Positions 36,363-48,152 of a stretch of 64,000 nucleotides of DNA are shown one piece after another. The position numbers were made by a program, and so were the translations under genes. The notes beneath the pieces were generated by a model. The model saw only the letters and a list, made by a program, of their open reading frames with translations. It ran no database searches and was not told the DNA's origin. Source of the DNA: Lotus japonicus (lineage: Eukaryota > Streptophyta > Magnoliopsida > Fabales > Fabaceae). Positions within the stretch are counted from its first letter, which is position 1; each line of letters starts with the position of its first letter. The stretch lies in assembly GCF_012489685.1 (NCBI RefSeq), contig NC_080041.1, positions 106,857,760-106,921,759 of the forward strand. Reading direction: 5' to 3'.

Positions 36363-38642
36363 AGTATAAGGACCTTCTAATCATCCTCAAAATGTCATTT
36401 ATAGATTCAAAACATAAAGAAACAGCAGCATATTGACTTAAAAAAAACCAGTAGCATATTGACTTAAAAAACAGTAACATATTGACTTAAAAAAACAGTA
36501 ACATATTGACTTAAAAAAACAGTAACATATTGTAAGCATGAAGTTGGAACTTTGTTGATTACAAAAACCTAAACACAAAAAGCAAATGTCAAAGCTAACC
36601 AGCAACACAATAATGAAAAAGAAGTTAATTACTAACAAACAACATGGAGAAACAAGAACAATTTCTAAGCTCAATCAAATTCCACAAGTACTCCATGCCT
36701 GAATAATTGATCTTCGATGTTATCATCTGACCAATGCATGTCACTTTGTTGATGATATGGCTCACTCTCATAAGTTAATTACTCTTATGTGTGTCAAAAC
36801 TAATCCAGATTCCACTAACAACACTAAAGCATTCACTAATCCTCATTAGCTTCCTATGTAATTGATAATATAATACTTAATTTACAATCATATTGTATGA
36901 TTATTAGAAAAATCTGTATAGTCATTGTGTTGACTGGAGAAAAATACAGTCAACACTGATTCAACAATTATAATGCAATTAACATGTGGCTTTGAACTAC
37001 AACATTTCAGTATTAGCATGTATAGACTCAACCCTATATATTACCTTTATTCATCCTACAAAAACCATAAACACTACAACTATCAACCTATAAAACTATA
37101 GACCATGCATCTCAGCATAGCTAAGAGTCGTTAAAACCATTCAAACTACAAGAACCAACTTGAAAATCTAATGATACTATATTAATCATCTCGGTAAATA
37201 TAAACTTAACATAATGAAAACATAAAAGAAAGCTAAACACCCATTTGGAACAGAGCAGGAGCTTTGATGGCTCTCCCCAAGACACCCAATACAATTTATT
37301 TATTATTTTGAAATTTAAGAAACATGAGCAGTAAACTATTAATAAACTAAGAGCAGTCCCAAAGAGTTAATATGGCTGTCATGAACAAGACAACAATCCC
37401 ACAAGCTAATATCAAGCTTTTAACGTTGATCTTCGGTACCAAATCAAGACACTAATATCAAACCAATTATTAACCTCATAATTATACTTAAATCACTTTC
37501 TACAGCCTCTAATATGTTTCACTTGGTTACATGAAAACAGCAATACCAAATCTCATGTTCTCTACACAGTTAAAATTCATATCCCTTGCTGGTATGTATT
37601 TTTCTTGTTGCAGCCATCCAGCATTCATATTTCCCCAAAATTGAACATTTTCTTCAAAGGGAAAAGATTTAAGAATATGATACAATTGCCAAAGATCAGA
37701 ACCATCTAACAGAATAACAGAAATGAAACCTGATGACACTTCACCCGCGAGAAGATCACTAGGACTTTAAATAGAACACAATGTGCAATGAGGAATTCAA
37801 ATCCAAAACGGATTCTATATGAATTCAGAGGGCGAATTGGAATCAAAGTTTCACTAAAATTCATATCCCTTGTGACTTTAAAGATCAAGAGAAACATGCA
37901 CAACAATACATTAGACAAGCAACAGTCACAAACAGTATCAATCAACAAATAGGAAGAAAGAGAGATGGTAATACCGATTGCAGAGGAACTTTAGATTGAA
38001 TCAACTTCAGATTCCATCACTTCTTCAGATTCTACAAAAATTAACAAAAATCAGACTACACACAACCCTAGATTTTCAGATTTGAAATCAAAGTGAAGAG
38101 ATCAATGATTTTCAGATTTGAAATCAAAGTAAAGAGTTATCTCAGATTTGCAATCGAAGAAAACAAAGATGATTGAATAAAACTCGCCTTGCCAAAGAGC
38201 GGAGAACAGCGACAGTGGGGAACGATGGCGGAGATCGAATAGATCGGAGGTGGCGGAGAACAATGGTGCCGAGGGAGAGGGACGATTGCCAAAGAGCGGA
38301 GAACGGCGACGGCGGAGAACGGTGGCGAAGAACGGTGTCGGAGCACGGTGGTGGAGAACGGTGGTGGAGGACAGTGAGAGAGAATGAACAGAGAGAGAAT
38401 GAATGAGTGAAGAGTGAGGTTGAGGAGTGAGGTGCGATTTGGATCTGAAATAATAGGTTTAGTTTTTTTAGTTTTTTTTTTAACTATAAATAATTTTCTG
38501 GCGGTTTCAACCGCCAGTAAGTTAAAACAACCGACTCCATTTCCCATCGGTTGCCCAACCGCCTCAAAGTAAAACATTTAGCGGCGGTTTCAATAAACCG
38601 CCGCTATTCAACCGCCGCTAAATCCCGTGTTTTCTAGTAGTG
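34900..38642 (-). mobile_element. CACTA (En/Spm) transposon, 5' portion
   Basis: On the minus strand the element starts CACTACTAGAAAACACGGG (38642 downward), a CACTA terminus. GCGGCGG and ACCGCCGC subterminal repeats follow within 130 bp. An interrupted gene of the plant Ptta/En/Spm type runs inward (34900-36362). No second terminus was found on the left, so the element is probably truncated near 34900. Confidence 0.75.
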
Positions 38643-38880
38643 TGTATCTTAAGCCGTCTACAAAAATATTAAAAAGTATAAAAGGAACAAAATTACTACA
38701 ATTTTACTACCAACAAAAAGATACTTATATATCAATAATAATCTAGCAGCAAATAATTCCCAATCAAGCTAATTAATCTACTAAGAACAATCCAGAAGAA
38801 CTAAGAAAATAAAGAACAAGGAAAAAATGCTAGTAGTACTAAAAACATTAAAAACAATTCAAACTCAATTATTAAACGAA

Positions 38881-40887
38881 CTATATAAGCTTCTTCAACT
38901 TGCCCCAGGTCCTAGTAGCATTTGATTTCTTGGCCATAGCAGGTTCAAAAATGCTCTTGAGCTCCATTAGAAACTCAACAAATACAGATGTCTCTAGCTG
39001 CTGGCCATCATCAAGCAAACTTTTGCCCTTTACAATAGCTGAATTGATCTTATCTTGGACCATTGAGGGAAGCTTAGAACTCACACACTTATCTTTCATA
39101 CTTTTGTTCATATTGTAAAGGTAAAGATCAAGATCATTCATTGCTGTCACCTTGTTCTTGAACTTCATATCATCAACCTCATGATCCTCAGCTTCTTGAA
39201 TCATTCTTCTGAATTCTTTAGCTGACAGCCTGTTGGTTTCATTGGTTATAGTTGTCTCATTCTTATTCCCTGTGGTTTTTTCCTCAGCAGAAACAGTTAG
39301 GATGCCATTTTCATCTATAGCAAAGCATACATAAATAGGATGGCCACGAGGAGCAGGAGGGAGGCCAGAAAGATGAAAAGAGCCTAACAAATTGTTATCA
39401 CTTGCTCTAGTTCTCTCACCCTCATAAACCTCAATCAAGACAATAGATTGGTTATCTTCAACTGTAACATAATCCTTTGTCATCTTTATAGGAATGGTAG
39501 TATTCCTAGGAATCACTACACTCATGTGATCTCTTTTTAGCCTCCAACCTAAAGACAACGGGGTAATATCCAATAGCACTAAGTTCGGAAAATTCTTAAT
39601 GGCACATTCACTCAACAAAGCAGCTTGCACAGCTGCACCATAAGCAACAGCCTCATCAGGATTGATCCCCTTGCATAGTTCCTTACCTTTGAAAAAATCC
39701 TTCAATAGTTCCTGAACTTTGGGAATCCTAGAAGATCCACCAACAAGTACAACATCATCTATGTCACTCTTGTCCATCTTAGAGTCTTCAAGACACCTCT
39801 CAACTATCTCCATACACTTCTTAAAGAGATCAATGTTCAGCTCCTCAAATTTGGCACGAGTAATTGTTGAAAACAAGTCAGTGCTCTCAAACAAAGCATC
39901 TACCTCAATTATGGTATCACTGGCAAATGAGAGTGTCCTCTTTGCTTTCTCACACACACTTCTCAACCTCCTTAAGGCTCTTGGGTTCCCACTAATGTCC
40001 TTCTTGTGCTTCCTCTTAAACTCCTTAACAAAATGGTCCACCAGTATGTTATCAAAGTCCTCTCCTCCAAGGTGAGTATCACCAGCAGTGGCTTTCACTT
40101 CGAAGCTATCATCCTCAATTATGAGAATAGACACATCGAATGTGCCCCCACCGAGATCAAAGATGAATACATTTCGCTTTCCAACAAAAGTAGATTTCTT
40201 CTGAAGACCATATGCAAGACCTGCAGCGGTCGGTTCATTGATTATCCTCATCACGTTGAGACCAGCAATGGCACCCGCATCTTTGGTGGCTTTTCGCTGA
40301 GAGTCATTGAAATAAGCAGGCACAGTGATAACTGCATTCTTCACAGGTGATCCCAAAAAGGCCTCAACAATCTCCTTCATATTTGTGAGAACCATGGATG
40401 AGGTATCCTCAGGAACAAGGTATTTTTCCTCACCTTTGTACTTAACAACAATAGTGGGTTTGTCATCAGTTCCAGCAATGACCTGAAAAGGCCAGAGCTT
40501 AACATCATCCTGAACAACTGAATCACTGTATTTCCTACCAATCAACCTCTTTGCATCTGCAAAAGTAAGAACAATATTGATGTATAATTTGTTTTGTTAT
40601 ATGATAAAAGCTTAGAAGTTAGAAGCATGAATGAAGAAAGACACAAAAACAGAAGAAAATCAATTACCAAAGACAGTGTTTGATGGGTTTGTTGCAGCCT
40701 GATTTTTAGCAGCATCACCAATCAATCTTTGGGTATCAGTGAAAGCAACCAAGGAAGGCGTGGTTCTATTTCCTTGTTCATTGTGAATGATTTCTGCTCG
40801 ATTGTTCTGTTCTTCCCATATAGCAACACATGAGTACGTGGTCCCTAAATCAATTCCTATAGCAGGTCCCTCATATGTTTTGGCCAT
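38881..40887 (-). CDS. HSP70-F, mosaic heat shock protein 70 without EEVD
   Basis: Chaperone of 631 residues. Exon 1 is 40668-40887 (ATG at 40887) and exon 2 38881-40556, with a 111-bp GT/AG intron. ATPase signatures are intact ([56 protein letters not shown]). The first half resembles C, D and G ([24 protein letters not shown]). The second half resembles E ([36 protein letters not shown]), suggesting gene conversion. The tail is unique and basic ([16 protein letters not shown]), with no EEVD. Its 5' flank is homologous to that of E but interrupted by about 1 kb of repeats. Confidence 0.92.
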
Positions 40888-41301
40888 TATTAGATCTATT
40901 AACTGAATGACAGAAAAAAGATTGAAGAAAAAATTCCCAAGTCAGGATTGGAAGAAGGAAACATAGCAATATACATAGTGATAAATATCGAACCCCTTTT
41001 ACCTGCTTGTGTTGTGCCTAATGAGAACTGCAGTACTAGTCACAGCTGCACAAAAGACACTTTATAATGTGCTTATAATAGCTGTAATCAAGATCAGATG
41101 TTTCGCTTTTAAGTTTTAGTTTATCTTTTAAGATATATATTTCAAAAAACAAGTTTGTCTTTTAAGATATTGTTGTGATTTAATTTTAGATCAAGATAAT
41201 ATTAGTTATTTCTAAAATCAAAATCACATTTTCATTTAAATTTAAATTTAAATTTATTTGGGATACTATTTATTACTTGATTTTAGAAATAAAATTTTAT
41301 C

Positions 41302-41437
41302 ATATCAATATCAATCAATATCAATATCAATATCAATATCAATATCAATATCAACCAATCATCAATATCAATCAATATCAATATCAATCAATATCAATAT
41401 CAATCATCAATATCAATATCATCAATATCAATATATA
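41302..41437. repeat. (TATCAA)n microsatellite
   Basis: Tandem TATCAA units with irregular CAATCATCAA interruptions. It abuts, and may overlap, the 5' end of the 413-bp Helitron. Confidence 0.9.
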
Positions 41438-41840
41438 TTAGAAAAGAAGAACTCTCATCAGGCTGATTTAGTGACGTGTCATTCTCACGTTAATTCTTAG
41501 TGACGTGTCATTCTTACGTTAATTCTCATAAAAAAAAATCCACGTGTCATTCTCACATTAATTCTCATAAAAAAATACATTTTTAAATTTTAGATTTGAT
41601 TAGGATTTAGGTTGTTTATTTCTTGATTTTATCTTAATTTATTTTTGATTTATTTTTAGAGTATTAATTAATTTTATCTTAATTTTATTCAGGCTTAGAA
41701 GAGAAGTTTTTTTGTCCACTTTGCTTAGCATTTCAGACTCTTATATTTCATATGTTGTTTAAAAAAAATCAAAAAATTGATTAATGTATCAAATACAACA
41801 GACATATTCCCCGTGCAACGCACGGGTAAAAAAACACTAG
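41428..41840 (+). mobile_element. Small non-autonomous Helitron
   Basis: The 3' end has hairpin CCCGTGCAACGCACGGG, a short A-rich spacer and CTAG (41837-41840) followed by T. The proposed 5' end is TC at 41428 preceded by A, then ATATATATTAGAAAAGAAG, a usual Helitron start in plants. No target duplication or coding sequence is seen, both as expected. The 5' end is ambiguous because it sits in the TATCAA repeat. Confidence 0.6.
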
Positions 41841-42133
41841 TGTTACTTTATTATTAGACTTATTATTTTTCAGCTATGTATTTGCTCTATAAAGATAGAA
41901 CATACAATGATCGAAAAAATTATCTCTTTCAAATAATAAACCTTCCGTCTACATTCATATCCAAAAATCCAACAAAGACGTTCCGAGTGATAGTTCAAGT
42001 GATCATAAGAGTTAAGGAACATATGAGTTGAGTTGGGAAAGGTCCAGGGATTTGATCCCTGGAGAGTATATTTTATCTTTACAATGTAAAAATAAGAAAA
42101 TCCAACAAAGACAAACAACTAGAAACTGCGCGT

Positions 42134-42240
42134 TGTTAACCTGATATTTAATTTGATACAGCAGTATAATCTAGCATAAAAAAGTAGTTAACCTGATATT
42201 TAATTTGATGCAGCAGTATAATCTAGCATAAAAAAGTAGT
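42134..42240. repeat. 52-bp tandem duplication
   Basis: Two adjacent copies of GTTAACCTGATATTTAATTT...CATAAAAAAGTAGT with one clear substitution. The unit derives from the E/F-type promoter flank. Confidence 0.85.
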
Positions 42241-42479
42241 GTCTTTGCTGATATTAGGAATATATCATATATTAACCACATTGCATGAGGAGTTTACCAT
42301 ATTAGTAGAGAACACCACATCTTTCACATTAGACCATGAGACGTGTATGGGTCATTTCACTTATAAGCTATTGAAGCTCTTCTTTTTACACTTATTTATT
42401 TTACTTCTTATTCAAGAATCCCAATAAGAATATAACTAATTCTGTTTCCTTCTCATGCAACTGTTGAATGCCTGATGAA

Positions 42480-42790
42480 TTCTACAACTCGGACATCGAA
42501 TGAGTATTAGTGACGATTAATTGGTCACTATTAGTACGTGCATTTGTGACAACTTTTTAATTTGTCAATATTGCATATAAATATTAGTGACAATATTATC
42601 GTCACAATAAAATTCAACATAAGTGACATTTAAAAATATCGTCACTAATGTATTAGTGACTCTAGTATTAGTGACGACTAGTGACGATTAAAATTTTTGT
42701 CATAAAATACTCATAGTGACGATTTTTAAGCTTTTAGTGACGAAAATGATTGTCAGTAAAAGCTTTAATTCTTGTAGTGAATTTTCATGC
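42480..42790. mobile_element. CACTA-type MITE remnant with TTAGTGACGA repeats
   Basis: At least nine copies of AGTGACGA/TCGTCACT words in both orientations. It ends ...AATTCTTGTAGTG, i.e. CACTACAAGAATT in reverse, which is a CACTA terminus with its dense subterminal repeats. The left terminus was not resolved. Confidence 0.6.
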
Positions 42791-42819
42791 TGCAGAAGCT
42801 TTAAAAAACTAAAATGATT

Positions 42820-43370
42820 CCTCTTAGACTAGTTGGAGACACAACAATGATCGAATAGTTTTGAAATTGGTCAAAGGGTGGAAAATTTTCTGTTAAATCT
42901 GCTTACTTAGCTTTAATCTTCACATTCAAAAACAAAAACTAGAAATTGAACTTACCGGCTAAGGTGAAGAAACATTTCTTATATGGTACTGCTTGCTTGG
43001 AATGTGGTTCTGGTTAGACAAAATCTGCAAAAGAGAGGTGTGATTAGTCAATTAGTAACAGAGAATGTGGGTTGAATAGAGCAATTGAGTTTGTAGATTT
43101 ATGGAATTCAATTCAAGTAACCCTAAATCTGTTAACCTTAAAACTCATCAGAAATGGAAGGCTCCATGCCCAGGTGTTGTTATCCACGTTGAGGTTGATG
43201 CAAGCCATTTTGATGCAAGCTTGGGCGAAACTCTTGATTTTCGCTGGGCTCTGAATCTGGCGCATCAATGGGAGATTGAGGACATTGAAGTGGAAAGGGG
43301 TGAAGATGAAGATAATTCTGGTTATTTTTATTTTATTTTGAAGAATATGAAGGGAAATGGTGGTTAGGAA
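42820..43370 (+). pseudogene. Degenerate LINE remnant with a small RNase H frame
   Basis: GGKFSVKSAYLAL-like and LPAKVKKHFLYGTACLECG-like segments recall the zf-RVT region. The open frame 43101-43367 (88 residues: KWKAPCPGVVIHVEVDASHF, LDFRWALNLAHQWEIEDIEV) matches the non-LTR RNase H pattern. The catalytic core is incomplete. Not considered a functional gene. Confidence 0.55.
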
Positions 43371-44339
43371 TGATGTTTTTGGTACGGTAGAAGATGTCAG
43401 CGGAAAAATTTAATGAACTGATGAGATGAAGAGCTTCGAAATATATGTTGATCACTCTACTCTATAAACCACTCATGACTCATGAGTCATGACACTTACG
43501 TTTTAAACCATTTGAAACCGCTAAAAAATATGTTTAATCACACTTCTCATTTTGTTCCGGTTCATAAAAAGTGAGGTGCCTTACAATGGTAGATACGGTA
43601 ACATGGTTCGTGCATCATTATTGGAAGCTTGGATGCCAATTAGAGAGACGTGATGACCCTTTGCCAAGTCACATTTTTTGAAACAGAGCATCTTAGAGCA
43701 ACTCCAACGCTGGGCTCTTAGGCCTGCTGGAGTTGCTAAGAGCCGGCTCTTATTTTTTCCCTGCATTGGAGAGAGCCTTAAAGCTCTTAGCTACAGTCCA
43801 GAGGCTCTTCTGCAAGAGCTCCTGCTTAATGAGCTCTTATATTAAAAAACGATTATTTTCTCTCACATGCTCCTCATCAACTACTTTCAGAGGGAAGAAA
43901 CGGTAGAAGGGAAGAAGAAGAAGAACAGATTTGAAATAAACTAACACAAGAACAAAACCAAAATCAATTTTTTTAAAAAAAAATCCAAACTTTACAACCA
44001 AAATCAAACTTTTACACTGCAACTGATATTTACATAGGAAAAAAAAAAATTCTGAGCCTTGCATGTCCGATCTTGTTGAAAGGGAGACTTGAATGTGCGA
44101 AAAGGGGCTTCCTTTCCCCTGATATGATCTGGTGGCTCCGATTTGGGTGGTGGTAAGTCGATTTGGGGGCGGTGAGGTGGATTTTGGCTGTGGTGGTGGG
44201 TGTTTGAGGCGGTGATGTGGGTTGGGTTTCGGTGGGGGTGAGGTGGGTTTTGGGTTTCAGTGGTGGTGAGGTGGGTTTTGGGTTTCAGTGGTGAGGTTGG
44301 GTTTCGGTGGGTTGGGTTTCAGTGGTGGTGGTGGGGTTG

Positions 44340-44640
44340 CAGAGGTGGGTTGGGTTTCAGAGGGGAGAAGAAGAAGAGAAGAGGGGAGAAGAAGGGAAGG
44401 GGGTTTCGAGGAGGCAGGGGAGAAGAAGAGAAGAGGGGAGGAGAAGAAGAAGAAGAGGCTTTCGGTGGGTTGGGTTTCAGTGGTGGTGGTGGGGTTGCAG
44501 AGGTGGGTTGGGTTTCAGAGGGGAGAAGAAGAAGAAGAGAAGAGAAGAGGGGAGGAGAAGAAGAAGAGAAGAGGGGAGGAGAAGAGGGTTTCGAGGGGGG
44601 GGGGGAGGGGGAGAGGCGGCTAGGGTTCACAAATGGGGCT
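44340..44640. repeat. Purine-rich (GGAGAAGAAG)n tract with internal duplication
   Basis: A segment GGTTTCAGTGGTGGTGGTGG... with its following GAGAAGAAG run is present twice (about 44325-44460 and 44475-44590). The long reading frames here are low-complexity artefacts. Confidence 0.75.
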
Positions 44641-44659
44641 CTTGATGGGTTTATATATA

Positions 44660-44684
44660 GGGTGACCTGCCCAGCAGGTCACCC
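44660..44684. repeat. Perfect 11-bp hairpin in the Harbinger leader
   Basis: GGGTGACCTGC, loop CCA, GCAGGTCACCC. It lies about 170 bp upstream of the Myb-like gene, next to a TATATATAG. Confidence 0.7.
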
Positions 44685-44852
44685 TCCCGTTGTGGACCGG
44701 TTTCAGACCGGTTTTGACCGGCTGGAGCCGGTTTTTTAACCGTTTTAGGTTGTCTGACTGGTTTGGCCGGTTATCAGACCGTTTCTCTCCCATTTTCAGC
44801 TTTTATACATTATATATAGTGTGCACTTCATCATTTTACACATCAATTCAAA

Positions 44853-46334
44853 ATGGATCACCAACATTATCAACAATACTATGATTTGTTGGATGATCAA
44901 ACACTTCCCACCAATGAAAGTTCTCAACCTCCGCCGGTGTTACAACAAGGAAACCAACCTTCACAGGTGTTTCGACCTACGCCGTCATTTCCTCCTCACA
45001 ACCAAGCGCGTCACACCCGAGGCAATTTTCAAATTTCTCAACACCAAATGTCTCCATATCCACCTCAAAACCAATCGCATCACCCCGGTGGCAATTTTCA
45101 AAATTATCAACACCAAATGTCTCCATATCCACCTCAAAACCAACCGCATCACCCCGGTGACAATTTTCAAAATTCTCAATACCAAATGTCTTCATATCCA
45201 CCTCAAAACCAATCGCCTCACACCGGTGGCAATGTTCATAATTCTCAGTACCAAATGTTTCCATATACATCTCAAAACCAACCACTTCACCCTGATGAAA
45301 ATTTCACAAATCCACAATACCCCATGTATCCACCACAATACCAATTTCAAAGCCAAGCCCCTCCTACTGGTAGCACTGGTTCAAAAGTCTCTGATACACA
45401 ATGTGAGGCTACGCCTGATGATACACAACACGAGGGTCTAGATGATATTGATCTTGAAGATGAGGATCAATCTTCTGGAAAGAAACGCACCAGATGGAGG
45501 GTTAAAGACGATTTACTTCTTGTTCAATCATGGCTCAACATTTCTAAGGATCCGACGGTGGGAACTGATCAAACGGCAGCAAAGTTTTGGGATAGGATCC
45601 GCGACCAATTTGATGAGTACCGTGACTTTGACACTCCTCCGAGGACAGGGAAGATGCTGAAATGTCGTTTTGGAAAATTGAGTAAAGATATTCAATTCTT
45701 TACCGGTTGCTACAACAAAGTTACCACTCCTTGGAAAAGTGGACACTCAGAGAAGGATATCATGGCTGAGGCGCATGCCCTATTTCAGGTAGACCATAAA
45801 AAAGATTTCACACATGAGAATGTATGGCGGATGGTGAAAGATGAACCAAAGTGGAAGGGACAATCAATGAAAACCAATTCAAGGGGACAAAAGAAGTCAG
45901 GAGCTGGCGCCGACGGAACATCGACTGACCCAAGTGCATCAATTGATTGCGACGAATATGAGGCAACACCACCAACAACTCGCCCGAAGGGCAAGAAGGC
46001 AGAGAAGAGAAAGGCCAAAACAACAGATACTGCGTCAAGTACTCTATCTTTTGCTCCTCACCCTGATGTGTTAGCCATGGGGAAGGCTAAAATGGAAATG
46101 ATGGCAAATTTTAGGGAGATAAGGAACAGAGAACTAGATTTGCAACAAGCTGACCAACAACTGAAACAAAGTGAACTGCAATTGAGACAGGAAGAACTCA
46201 AATTTAAGAAGGCGGAGAACTTTCGGGCATATATGGATATCCTTAACAAGAACACATCTGGAATGAACGATGAGGAGTTGCGTACGCATAACGCACTACG
46301 TGCTTTCGCCTTAAGTGAACTAGGAATGTCTTAA
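44853..46334 (+). CDS. Harbinger ORF1: Myb/SANT-like DNA-binding protein
   Basis: 493 residues, no introns. The N-terminal about 170 residues are Pro/Gln/His-rich with about five repeats around HQMSPYPPQNQ. An acidic stretch follows, then a trihelix/Myb-SANT-like domain KRTRWRVKDDLLLVQSWLNI...AAKFWDRIRDQFDEY. A basic Lys-rich linker (KGKKAEKRKAKT) and a C-terminal coiled coil (ELDLQQADQQLKQSELQLRQ) complete it. In PIF/Harbinger elements this protein partners the transposase, recognising DNA and helping nuclear import. The first methionine after the TATA-like box is used. The frame is intact, unlike the transposase. Confidence 0.9.
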   Translation: MDHQHYQQYYDLLDDQTLPTNESSQPPPVLQQGNQPSQVFRPTPSFPPHNQARHTRGNFQISQHQMSPYPPQNQSHHPGGNFQNYQHQMSPYPPQNQPHHPGDNFQNSQYQMSSYPPQNQSPHTGGNVHNSQYQMFPYTSQNQPLHPDENFTNPQYPMYPPQYQFQSQAPPTGSTGSKVSDTQCEATPDDTQHEGLDDIDLEDEDQSSGKKRTRWRVKDDLLLVQSWLNISKDPTVGTDQTAAKFWDRIRDQFDEYRDFDTPPRTGKMLKCRFGKLSKDIQFFTGCYNKVTTPWKSGHSEKDIMAEAHALFQVDHKKDFTHENVWRMVKDEPKWKGQSMKTNSRGQKKSGAGADGTSTDPSASIDCDEYEATPPTTRPKGKKAEKRKAKTTDTASSTLSFAPHPDVLAMGKAKMEMMANFREIRNRELDLQQADQQLKQSELQLRQEELKFKKAENFRAYMDILNKNTSGMNDEELRTHNALRAFALSELGMS

Positions 46335-46544
46335 ATCTTCTTGTGTTTCTTAATGTGTATTAGTGATGTAATTTTATTCTTCCAATTTCTTAATGTGTAT
46401 TGCATCAATGTTGTAACTTTATTATTCTAGCTTCTTCATGTGTACTGAATCAATGTTGTAATTTCGTTATTCTAATTTCTTAATTAGTATATTGTCAATG
46501 TCGTAATTTTATCATTCAAATTTCGTAATAAGTACTATGTCAAT

Positions 46545-46715
46545 GTTGGGGAATATAGCCGTTGGGGAATATAGCGGTTGGGGAATATAGCCGTTGGGGA
46601 TATAGCCGTTGGGAAATATAGCCGTTGGGAATATAGCGGTTGGGTAATATAGCCGTTGGGAATATAGCCGTTGGGAATATAGTCGTTGGGGAATATAGCC
46701 GTTGGGAATATAACC
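46545..46715 (+). repeat. Tandem GCCGTTGGGGAATATA array
   Basis: About a dozen units of 15-17 bp (variants with GCGGTT, GTCGTT, GGGA or GGGGA) between the two Harbinger genes. Each carries CCGTTGG, i.e. the AACGG core bound by plant MYB proteins on the other strand. A translated stretch exists (MGNIAVGNIAVGN...) but is upstream of the natural transposase start. Confidence 0.85.
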
Positions 46716-46837
46716 GTTGTTTCTCTTATTTATTCATGCCATATTTCATTCATTTCAACATTCAACAGTTCTTTCGTTCTCTCATCTTGTATTCCTCCTA
46801 TCAAATTACACCAATATTTTGTCATTTGTGCCATATA

Positions 46838-48152
46838 ATGGATCCAAACAATTTACCCGACTGGAACACATTTTACAACGAATGTGTGGAGGATTTTATG
46901 AATGACACGTTCGTTGAAGATATGATGCAGCAGGAGATGGAGTTCTATCAACAACAACAACAACATGCCAACACCGTTAGGCCCAAGAAAACAAGAAGAG
47001 TAATAAAGAGAGATCGTGAAGCTGGGAACGAGCGGTTGATGAAGGACTACTTCTCTGAAAATCCTGTATACACGGAAGAGCTTTTCCGACGAAGGTTTCG
47101 AATGCGAAAGCATGTGTTCCTCAGAATTGTAGAGGCCCTTGGGTCTTATAACCCGTACTTTTTAATGTCCGTTGATGCAGTTGGAAGACAAGGTCTATCA
47201 CCATTACAAAAGTGCACCGCCGCTATTCGTATGTTAGCGTATGGATCACCTGCTGACAGTGTTGATGAATACGTTAGAATTGGTGAAAGTACTGCAATTG
47301 AGTGCTTAAAGAATTTTGTAGAAGGTGTGTGAAGTATTTGGTGGGCAATACTTGAGGCGTCCAAACGAGGAAGACATGACACGCCTACTTCAATGGGGGG
47401 AGTCTCGTGGATTTCCAGGTATGTTAGGTTCCATTGATTGTATGCATTGGGAATGGAAGAATTGTCCAGTTGCGTGGAAAGGTCAATACACCCGAGGTGA
47501 TCATGGAAGACCCACAATCATGCTTGAAGCAGTGGCATCACAAGACTTGTGGATTTGGCATGCATTTTTTGGCATTGCATGCTCAAATAATGACATTACT
47601 GTGCTAAACCAATCTCCGGTGTTTAATGAGGTTTTGCGTGGAGCTGCTCCCATGGTGAAATTTAGAGTGAATGAAACAATGTATCACATGGGATACTATC
47701 TAGCAGACGGTATCTATCCCGAGTGGGGTACATTTGTGAAGACCATCCCAATGCCACAAGGAGAAAAAAAGCAAAAGTTTGCCAAAAGACAAGAAGCAGC
47801 AAGAAAGGACGTGGAACGTGCATTCGGAGTGCTCCAATCTCGGTTTGCGATTGTCCGTGGTCCATCACGCTGGTGGCATCCGAATGACATGAAGTCAATC
47901 ATCTATGCTTGCATCATATTGCATAACATGATTGTTGAAGATGAGCGCAACACGTACAAAGGTAATTTTGTTTATGAGCAGGTCAATAATGACATATCGG
48001 ATGCTGAAGTATTAAGCGGTCCTATTCCCGCTTTTAGAAATATGTTGGAAAGGAGAGCACATCAAATTGAAAAGTCAATCCATCGCCAACTTCAAGCAGA
48101 CTTGGTGGAGCATATCTGGGACCTTCCTGAAATCGATAATAATGAAACTTAA
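46838..48152 (+). pseudogene. Harbinger DDE transposase with one frameshift
   Basis: The first frame 46838-47332 (MDPNNLPDWNTF... LKNFVEG, then stop) continues in the next frame from 47325 (VCEVFGGQYLRRPNEEDM) to the stop at 48152. A one-base insertion in GGTGTGTG near 47324-47330 explains the break. The catalytic triad is recognisable: D in GSIDCMHWEW, D in GIACSNNDITVLNQSP, and E in ARKDVERAFGVLQSRF (HARBI1-like DDE_4). A helix-turn-helix-like region lies at EELFRRRFRMRKHVFLRIVE. As written it would not yield a full transposase. Confidence 0.88.

Larger units (their letters stand above)
41040..42122. other. Repeat-rich insertion in the HSP70-F 5' flank
   Basis: Homology between the E and F flanks stops near 41045 and resumes at GAAACTGCGCG (42123). 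The intervening 1.08 kb holds a hexanucleotide microsatellite and a small Helitron. No gene is visible in the remainder. Confidence 0.6.

Noticed and set aside
44260..44739. Overlapping 100-160-codon frames on both strands (Gly/Arg/Glu-rich or Pro/Ser-rich)
   Set aside because: They are translations of the GGAGAAGAAG purine tract and GGTGGTGG repeats inside the Harbinger 5' region; low complexity, no domain.
45528..45746. Minus-strand and alternative-frame ORFs within the Harbinger Myb-like gene and transposase
   Set aside because: Shadows of the intact + strand genes, with no domain content.
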